The notes beneath the pieces are model-generated. The model was not told where the DNA came from, ran no database searches, and was given only the letters and a program-made list of their open reading frames with translations. Source: Neisseria sp. Marseille-Q5346 (lineage in GTDB: Bacteria > Pseudomonadota > Gammaproteobacteria > Burkholderiales > Neisseriaceae). Taken from it: a stretch of DNA of 64,000 bases. The stretch covers positions 1,178,001-1,242,000 of the forward strand of contig NZ_OX336253.1 of NCBI RefSeq assembly GCF_946902045.1, given 5' to 3'. A program made the position numbers and the translations under genes. Positions 58,399 through 64,000 of the stretch are shown here, one piece after another; the stretch's first letter is position 1, and the number at the start of each line of letters is the position of its first letter.

Positions 58399-58722
58399 TT
58401 ATGCTCCAATGATAGAGCCGTTTGATTTGAAGAAACGAACGCGTTTAACTTTGCCTTCATTTTCAATCAGCTTAATACCAACACGGTCTGCTTTATTAGT
58501 TTCCGGATTCAGGATTGCAATATTAGAAATATCCAAAGGCATTTCTTTAGTAATAATACCACCCTCAATACCACGAATTGGATTAGGTTTTTGATGGCGT
58601 TTTACAACATTAACACCCTCAACAACAACTTTATCACCCAACACTTGAACTACTTGACCTTGCTTACCTTTATCTTTACCGGTAATCACCACAACCTGAT
58701 CGCCTTTAATGATCTTATTCAT
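58399..58722 (-). CDS. rplX: Ribosomal protein L24
   Basis: 107 residues with an N-terminal KOW motif (IKGDQVVVITGKDKGKQGQVVQVLGDKVVVEGVNVVKRHQKPN). Assembly initiator of the large subunit. Confidence 0.97.
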   Translation of the reverse strand: MNKIIKGDQVVVITGKDKGKQGQVVQVLGDKVVVEGVNVVKRHQKPNPIRGIEGGIITKEMPLDISNIAILNPETNKADRVGIKLIENEGKVKRVRFFKSNGSIIGA

Positions 58723-58733
58723 CGCGCTATTCC

Positions 58734-59102
58734 TTATAATACTTCAGGCGCCAATGAAACGATTTTCATAAATCGCTCAGTACGCAATTCACGGGTTACC
58801 GGACCAAAAATACGGGTACCCAGAGGTTCAAGTTTATTATTCAACAACACAGCAGCATTGTTATCGAATTTAATTAACGCACCATCAGGACGACGCACAC
58901 CCTTAGCAGTACGAACAACTACCGCATTGTATACATCACCTTTTTTGACACGACCACGTGGGGCTGCATCTTTAACTGCAACTTTAATAATGTCGCCAAC
59001 AGAAGCGTAGCGACGCTTAGATCCGCCCAATACTTTGATGCACATTACACGACGTGCACCAGAGTTATCAGCCACATCTAAGATGGTCTGCATTTGAATC
59101 AT
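58734..59102 (-). CDS. rplN: Ribosomal protein L14
   Basis: 122 residues: [44 protein letters not shown] and [13 protein letters not shown]. Docking site for RsfS, whose gene lies at 20476. First gene of the spc group, preceded by a 227-bp gap. Confidence 0.98.
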   Translation of the reverse strand: MIQMQTILDVADNSGARRVMCIKVLGGSKRRYASVGDIIKVAVKDAAPRGRVKKGDVYNAVVVRTAKGVRRPDGALIKFDNNAAVLLNNKLEPLGTRIFGPVTRELRTERFMKIVSLAPEVL

Positions 59103-59251
59103 ATTAGTACCTTTAAATTAACCAACTTAATTTACCACTTTCATATAACTCGCACCTTACTTTAAGCTGCTTATTAAATGAAACCATCACGGTTCTAGTA
59201 AACCAGTCTTGGATCCCGAAGGGAGAGAAACTTCCATAAGAAGCTGGAAGA

Positions 59252-59304
59252 TAAGAAACGAAGTTTACACGCAAATTAACTTTGCTGCAAGACTTCGTTT
59301 CTTA
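59252..59304 (-). promoter_or_regulatory. Two-part hairpin between the S10 and spc gene groups
   Basis: An outer perfect 13-bp stem (TAAGAAACGAAGT / ACTTCGTTTCTTA) encloses an inner GCAAA/TTTGC stem at 59271-59285. On the minus strand it follows rpsQ by about 25 bp and precedes rplN by 150 bp. It could terminate or attenuate the S10 operon or process the mRNA; no long T-run follows. The rest of the 227-bp gap probably carries an spc promoter, not located with confidence. Confidence 0.55.
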
Positions 59305-59329
59305 TTAAGCTACATTACTGTGTTTTAAA

Positions 59330-59593
59330 TCAAACAGTACGTGCTTTCTCAACCAATTCTTTTACAACCCAAGACTTGGTTTTTGACAAAGGACGAGATT
59401 CCTCGATTACCACTAAATCACCAATGCCATATTGATTGTTTTCATCATGAGCATGGATTTTAGTTGATAAACGAATAATTTTACCGTACAGAGGGTGTTT
59501 AACTTTACGCTCAACCAATACTGTAACAGTTTTGTCCATTTTGTCGCTTACCACTTTGCCTTGCAAAGTACGAACATTTTTAGCTTCGCTCAT
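59330..59593 (-). CDS. rpsQ: Ribosomal protein S17
   Basis: 87 residues: [48 protein letters not shown], an OB-fold 16S 5'-domain binder. Shares one base with rpmC. Last gene of the S10 group. Confidence 0.97.
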   Translation of the reverse strand: MSEAKNVRTLQGKVVSDKMDKTVTVLVERKVKHPLYGKIIRLSTKIHAHDENNQYGIGDLVVIEESRPLSKTKSWVVKELVEKARTV

Positions 59594-59784
59594 TACTTAG
59601 CACCTTTTTCAGTTAAAATGGTTTTAATACGAGCAATATCGCGACGTACACGTTTCAACTCGCTAGATTTACCCAACTGACCGGTTGCATTTTGCATGCG
59701 TAAGCCAAACTGAGCTTTCAACAAGTCCAACAAATCAGAGTTTAATTGCTCAATAGATTTGTCTTTCAATTCATTTGCTTTCAT
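59593..59784 (-). CDS. rpmC: Ribosomal protein L29
   Basis: 63 residues: [58 protein letters not shown] two-helix protein at the tunnel exit beside L23. Overlaps rplP and rpsQ by one base each. Confidence 0.97.
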   Translation of the reverse strand: MKANELKDKSIEQLNSDLLDLLKAQFGLRMQNATGQLGKSSELKRVRRDIARIKTILTEKGAK

Positions 59785-60200
59785 TATTGACCCACCTGTC
59801 TTACTACAAAGGTTGTAGGAATAGGCAATTTGGCAGCGGCCAATTCAAATGCTTCACGAGCCAAAGACTCAGGAACACCGTCCATTTCGTACAATACTTT
59901 GCCTGGTTTAATTTCAGCAATGTAATATTCCACATTACCTTTACCGCCACCCATACGAACTTGGATAGGTTTCTCAGTAATTGGTTTATCAGGGAATACA
60001 CGAATCCAAATGCGACCGCCACGTTTAATATGACGAGTCATAGTACGACGAGCAGCTTCGATTTGGCGGGCAGTCAAACGACCACGGCCTACGGCTTTCA
60101 AACCGAACTCACCGAAACTTACTTTGTTACCGCGAGTAGCAATACCGGTGTTACGGCCTTTTTGTTGCTTGCGATATTTCAGTCTAGTTGGCTGCAGCAT
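59784..60200 (-). CDS. rplP: Ribosomal protein L16
   Basis: 138 residues from [21 protein letters not shown]; the longer frame from 60233 runs inside rpsC and is rejected. AGGTGG precedes the ATG within the end of rpsC (17-bp overlap). [35 protein letters not shown] is the family core that touches the A-site tRNA elbow. Confidence 0.97.
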   Translation of the reverse strand: MLQPTRLKYRKQQKGRNTGIATRGNKVSFGEFGLKAVGRGRLTARQIEAARRTMTRHIKRGGRIWIRVFPDKPITEKPIQVRMGGGKGNVEYYIAEIKPGKVLYEMDGVPESLAREAFELAAAKLPIPTTFVVRQVGQ

Positions 60201-60876
60201 TACGTCCACCTGCCTTTCTTTGTTTCTTCTCATGCTCAGGTTTAGAAGATTTAATATTACCTTCTGTATAAACCCAAACTTTCAGACCCAGTACACCATA
60301 AGTAGTGTGCGCTTCGCTAGTTGCATAATCTACATTTGCACGCAAAGTATGCAAAGGTACGCGACCTTCACGGTACCATTCGCTACGAGCGATATCAGCA
60401 CCATTCAGACGGCCTGAAGTCATGATCTTGATGCCTTTGGCACCAGAACGCATTGCATTTTGCATTGCACGTTTCATTGCACGACGGAATTGGACGCGTT
60501 TTTCAAGTTGCTGAGCAATACCATCAGCAATAATTTGTGCATCCAACTCAGGACGGCGAATCTCTTCAATATTTACATGAACTGGCACACCCATCAGAGC
60601 TTGCAAGTCACGTTTCAAGATTTCGATATCCTCACCTTTTTTACCAATAACCACGCCTGGACGAGCAGAGTGAATGGTAATACGTGCAGATTTAGCAGGA
60701 CGCTCGATCACTACACGACCAACTGAAGCATTAGCCAGTTTTTTACGCAAATAGTTACGAACATCAATATCTTGTTTCAAAACAGTAGAAAAGTCGGTGC
60801 TTTTAGCAAACCATTTTGAAGCCCAGTCTTTAGTTACCGCCAGGCGAAAGCCTGTAGGGTTAATCTTTTGTCCCAT
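60184..60876 (-). CDS. rpsC: Ribosomal protein S3
   Basis: 230 residues. KH domain with the GxxG loop in [23 protein letters not shown], then the C-terminal domain [45 protein letters not shown]. Lines the mRNA entry channel. Confidence 0.98.
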   Translation of the reverse strand: MGQKINPTGFRLAVTKDWASKWFAKSTDFSTVLKQDIDVRNYLRKKLANASVGRVVIERPAKSARITIHSARPGVVIGKKGEDIEILKRDLQALMGVPVHVNIEEIRRPELDAQIIADGIAQQLEKRVQFRRAMKRAMQNAMRSGAKGIKIMTSGRLNGADIARSEWYREGRVPLHTLRANVDYATSEAHTTYGVLGLKVWVYTEGNIKSSKPEHEKKQRKAGGRNAAAN

Positions 60877-60885
60877 AGCTTTTCC

Positions 60886-61215
60886 TTAGTTGCCCACTGT
60901 CACATTAATATGACAAGTTTGTTTCTCGATACGGTTACCGCGACCTTTGGCACGAGCTTGGAAACGTTTCAAGCTTGGGCCTTTGTCAACAAAGATAGTT
61001 ACCACTTTCAGTTCGTCAATGTCTGCACCATTGTTGTGCTCGGCATTGGCGATTGCTGATTCCAATACTTTTTTAATCAGCTCAGCACCTTTTTTAGGGC
61101 TGAATGCCAAGATATTCAAAGCTTGGGCAACGTCTTTACCACGAATCAAATCAGCTACTAAACGAGCTTTTTGAGCTGAAATACGGGCATTTTTATGTTG
61201 TGCACTTACTCTCAT
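60886..61215 (-). CDS. rplV: Ribosomal protein L22
   Basis: 109 residues: [29 protein letters not shown] and the hairpin [31 protein letters not shown] that reaches into the exit tunnel and is a macrolide-resistance site in the family. Confidence 0.97.
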   Translation of the reverse strand: MRVSAQHKNARISAQKARLVADLIRGKDVAQALNILAFSPKKGAELIKKVLESAIANAEHNNGADIDELKVVTIFVDKGPSLKRFQARAKGRGNRIEKQTCHINVTVGN

Positions 61216-61223
61216 GATTCACC

Positions 61224-61502
61224 TTATTTCTTTTTAGCCTTTTTATCAGCCAAGTGGCCTTTAAAGGTACGGGTCAATGAGAACTCACCTAATTTATGAC
61301 CAACCATATTGTCGCTGATGAAAACAGGCACGTGAGTGCGACCATTGTGTACAGCGATAGTCAGACCGATGAAATCAGGCAAAATGGTAGAACGACGTGA
61401 CCAAGTTTTAATTGGGCGCTTGTCGTTGCTTGCACGAGCAGCATCTACTTTTTTCAGCAAATGCAGGTCTACATATGGGCCTTTTTTTAATGAACGAGCC
61501 AT
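61224..61502 (-). CDS. rpsS: Ribosomal protein S19
   Basis: 92 residues: [66 protein letters not shown]. Head of the small subunit with S13. Confidence 0.98.
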
Positions 61503-61507
61503 ACTAA

Positions 61508-62341
61508 TTAACCTTTATTTGAGTAACGACGACGAACAATCATGTTATCCGTGCGTTTGTTATTACGAGTGCGGTAGCCCTTAGCAGGAGTACCCCATGG
61601 GCTAACCGGTTCGCGAGCCTCACCAGTACGGCCTTCACCACCACCATGTGGGTGATCAACAGGGTTCATTACAACACCACGAACGGTCGGACGAATACCA
61701 CGCCAGCGGTTAGCACCAGCTTTACCGATTTTTTTCAGGCTTTGTTCTTCGTTACCAACTTCACCGATAGTTGCACGGCAATTTACGCTAATTTTGCGTA
61801 CTTCACCAGAACGCAAACGAACTTGTGCGTAAGCACCTTCTTTTGCAAGCAATACCGCAGAAGCACCAGCAGAACGTGCAATTTGCGCGCCTTTACCTGG
61901 TTTCATTTCGATACAGTGAATAGTTGTACCAACAGGAATATTGCGGATCGGCAGAGTGTTACCTACTTTAATAGCAGCTTCAGCACCGGAAACCAATACT
62001 GCACCGGCTTGAATACCACGAGGAGCAATGATGTAGCGACGCTCACCATCTGCATAGCACAACAGTGCGATAAATGCAGTACGGTTAGGGTCATATTCGA
62101 TACGTTCTACTTTTGCAGGGATACCATCTTTGTTACGTTTAAAATCTACAACGCGGTAATGATGTTTATGGCCACCACCTTTATGACGGGTAGTGATATG
62201 ACCATTATTGTTACGACCGGCAGTAGAATTTTTCTTTTCCAGCAGAGGTGCATAAGGTGCACCTTTGTGCAAACCTTCTGTTACCACGCGGACCATGCCG
62301 CGACGGCCTGCAGAGGTCGGCTTCATTTTAACGATTGCCAT
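61508..62341 (-). CDS. rplB: Ribosomal protein L2
   Basis: 277 residues. RNA-binding core [28 protein letters not shown], and the C-terminal [39 protein letters not shown] containing the conserved His near the peptidyl-transferase centre. Needed for subunit joining. Confidence 0.98.
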
Positions 62342-62346
62342 TTTGT

Positions 62347-62661
62347 TTATTCCTTATCTGCAGCTGCAGCAGCGGCTTCTAAATCCAACTCTTGACCGGC
62401 AGCCAGGCTTACATAAGCCTTTTTAACATCGCTGCGACGACCTAAAGTGCGACCAAAACGTTTAACTTTACCTTTAATGGTAACAGTAGTAACGTCTGCA
62501 ACTTGAACGCCGAACAGCAGCTCAACAGCCGCTTTAATTTCAGGTTTGGTTGCATTTGCCAAAACTTTAAACGTCATTTGGTTACGTTTTTCAGCCAATA
62601 CGTTGCTTTTTTCAGAAACGATAGGTGCCAAGATTACTTGAGTCAAACGTTGTTGATTCAT
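62347..62661 (-). CDS. rplW: Ribosomal protein L23
   Basis: Start set at ATG 62659-62661 ([28 protein letters not shown], 104 residues) since AGGAG stands 8 bases ahead. The ATG two codons earlier is only 2 bases from that site. Binding platform for signal recognition particle and trigger factor at the tunnel exit. Overlaps rplD by 4 bp. Confidence 0.95.
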   Translation of the reverse strand: MNQQRLTQVILAPIVSEKSNVLAEKRNQMTFKVLANATKPEIKAAVELLFGVQVADVTTVTIKGKVKRFGRTLGRRSDVKKAYVSLAAGQELDLEAAAAAADKE

Positions 62662-63278
62662 ACCCATTGCTCCTCTAATTGTGCAACTGCATCTTTAGTG
62701 ATAACGACTTTTTTGTAACGCAACAAGCTGTAAGGATCAACTTGTTGAGCTTCCAAAACCAATACGTTAGGCAAGTTGCGTGAAGCCAAGTAAACATTCT
62801 CGTCGAGCTGTTTAGTTACAAACAGAACTTGCTCCAAACCCAAATTTTTTACTTGTTCAGCAAAAACTTTGGTTTTAGGAGTTTCAGCAGTCAATGCTTC
62901 GATTGCAAACAAACGTTCATCACGAGCCAATTGGGACAAAATAGTTGCCATACCGGCACGGTACATTTTACGGTTCACTTTTTGAGTGAAGTTTTCATCA
63001 GGTTTGTTTGGGAATGCACGACCACCTTTACGCCACAGCGGAGAAGAAGTCATACCGGAACGAGCACGACCGGTACCTTTTTGGCGCCATGGTTTTTTAG
63101 TAGAGTGGTTTACTTCGGCACGAGTTTTTTGAGCACGATTACCAGAACGGGCATTTGCCAAGTAAGCAGTAACCAGTTGGTGAACCAGAGCTTCATTGTA
63201 TTCACGAGCAAACAAAGCATCAGAAACAGCCAAGCTGCCAGACACTTGTCCTTTAGCGTCAATTACTTTCAATTCCAT
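62658..63278 (-). CDS. rplD: Ribosomal protein L4
   Basis: 206 residues: [54 protein letters not shown] is the extended tunnel loop. In E. coli L4 also represses the S10 operon through its leader; that leader would lie beyond the window. Confidence 0.98.
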   Translation of the reverse strand: MELKVIDAKGQVSGSLAVSDALFAREYNEALVHQLVTAYLANARSGNRAQKTRAEVNHSTKKPWRQKGTGRARSGMTSSPLWRKGGRAFPNKPDENFTQKVNRKMYRAGMATILSQLARDERLFAIEALTAETPKTKVFAEQVKNLGLEQVLFVTKQLDENVYLASRNLPNVLVLEAQQVDPYSLLRYKKVVITKDAVAQLEEQWV

Positions 63279-63922
63279 TACGCACCTACTTTCACGCTAG
63301 GACGAACCACGACGTCGCTGTTAACCGAACCCGGAACAGCACCTTTAACCAACAAGAGTTGGCGTTCAGCATCAACACGTACAACTTCCAATTTTTGAAC
63401 AGTTGCTTTAGTGTTACCGTATTGACCTGCCATACGTTTACCAGGGAACACGCGACCAGGGTCTTGTGCCATACCGATAGAACCAGGAACACGGTGAGAA
63501 CGGGAGTTACCGTGGGAAGTACGTTGAGCACCGAAGTTATGACGTTTGATCGTACCAGAGAAACCTTTACCTTTAGAGGTACCGGTTACATCTACCAATT
63601 GACCAACTTCAAACATAGAAACGGTAATTTCATCACCGGCTTTCAATTCAGCCAGTTTTTCTTCAGTCAAAGCAAACTCAACCAAACCGCGACCAGCTTC
63701 AACACCTGCTTTAGCAAAGTGACCAGCTTCAGTTTTGTTGACACGATTAGCTTTTTTCTGACCAAAGGTAACTTGTACAGCAGTGTAGCCGTCAGTATCT
63801 TTGGATTTCACTTGTGTAACGCGGTTGGCAGACATATCCAAAACAGTTACCGGAACAGAAACACCCTGTTCGTCGAACACGCGAGTCATACCAACTTTGC
63901 GTCCAACCAGACCTAAAGTCAT
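63278..63922 (-). CDS. rplC: Ribosomal protein L3
   Basis: 214 residues: [27 protein letters not shown] and the loop [35 protein letters not shown], which reaches the peptidyl-transferase centre. AAAAGGAAAATAATC precedes the ATG. The next gene upstream, expected to be rpsJ, is not identifiable in the last 78 bases of the window. Confidence 0.97.
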   Translation of the reverse strand: MTLGLVGRKVGMTRVFDEQGVSVPVTVLDMSANRVTQVKSKDTDGYTAVQVTFGQKKANRVNKTEAGHFAKAGVEAGRGLVEFALTEEKLAELKAGDEITVSMFEVGQLVDVTGTSKGKGFSGTIKRHNFGAQRTSHGNSRSHRVPGSIGMAQDPGRVFPGKRMAGQYGNTKATVQKLEVVRVDAERQLLLVKGAVPGSVNSDVVVRPSVKVGA

Positions 63923-64000
63923 GATTATTTTCCTTTTAAGTAAAGGGGCGGGCTACGATTGGCCTGCCTTTCAGACAAAGTTAAACTTGATACGGATGTA

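Noticed and set aside
60201..60233. Longer rplP start
   Set aside because: The extra 11 residues lie within rpsC; L16 begins MLQPTR and has a ribosome site at the shorter start.
63940..64000. End of rpsJ upstream of rplC
   Set aside because: The last bases translate to endings unlike the S10 C-terminus in the frames tried; too little sequence to decide.

Overview
The window reads as chromosomal DNA of a commensal Neisseria. The main evidence is the very dense DNA uptake sequence. Nearly every copy is the AG form (AGGCCGTCTGAA), often as inverted pairs that act as terminators between genes, and only a few copies are the AT form that dominates in N. meningitidis and N. gonorrhoeae. Gene content (minCDE-oxyR, rsmG-parA, nadD-rsfS, aldA, mqo, AGCS symporters, type II-C cas9) also fits Neisseria. 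By recalled dialect groupings this points to the N. subflava/flavescens/cinerea side of the genus; the species cannot be fixed from the sequence alone.

Layout. 1-12600: housekeeping and small conserved genes: end of map, an HTH regulator, a YheT-like hydrolase, a PAP2 phosphatase coupled to a CinA/MoaB-like protein, argG, DUF4177 and DUF4240 proteins, a DUF3290/YetF membrane pair, a DUF488 protein, trpC, mqo, a small membrane protein, rsmG and parA. 12700-20400: the most disturbed region. It holds an alkyltransferase-like gene cut short by an inverted-repeat element, a low-GC DUF262 + HEPN gene pair, and hrpA split at a domain boundary by about 1.1 kb of low-GC DNA carrying an unknown 271-residue gene. 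All of these lie on the minus strand. 20400-34400: rsfS-nadD-carbonic anhydrase, a NUDIX hydrolase with an orphan ABC ATPase, a low-GC pentapeptide-repeat gene, valS, zupT, dadA with an alanine symporter, an ATP-grasp protein and a photolyase. 34500-45130: minCDE-oxyR, small lipoproteins, a CopD-like protein and a TerC protein, tRNA-Lys, aldA, lysS and a second AGCS symporter.

45180-50441 is a complete type II-C CRISPR-Cas locus: tracrRNA (minus strand) with its own promoter, cas9 (1082 aa), cas1, cas2, and a short array of seven repeats and six 30-bp spacers. The array is read on the minus strand from promoters inside the repeats. Cas9 matches the recalled Nme1Cas9 closely until about residue 980. 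There it switches abruptly to a low-GC PAM-interacting segment in which three of the four recalled Nme1 PAM-contact residues differ. 50444-63922 is the S10-spc-alpha ribosomal protein block on the minus strand, from rplQ (operon end) back to rplC, with secY, infA, rpmJ and rpoA embedded.

The best candidates for something undescribed are (1) the DUF262-HEPN pair sitting directly behind a split hrpA that also holds an unknown gene, and (2) the mosaic PAM-interacting domain of Cas9. Statements about protein families rest on recalled motifs; no database search was run.
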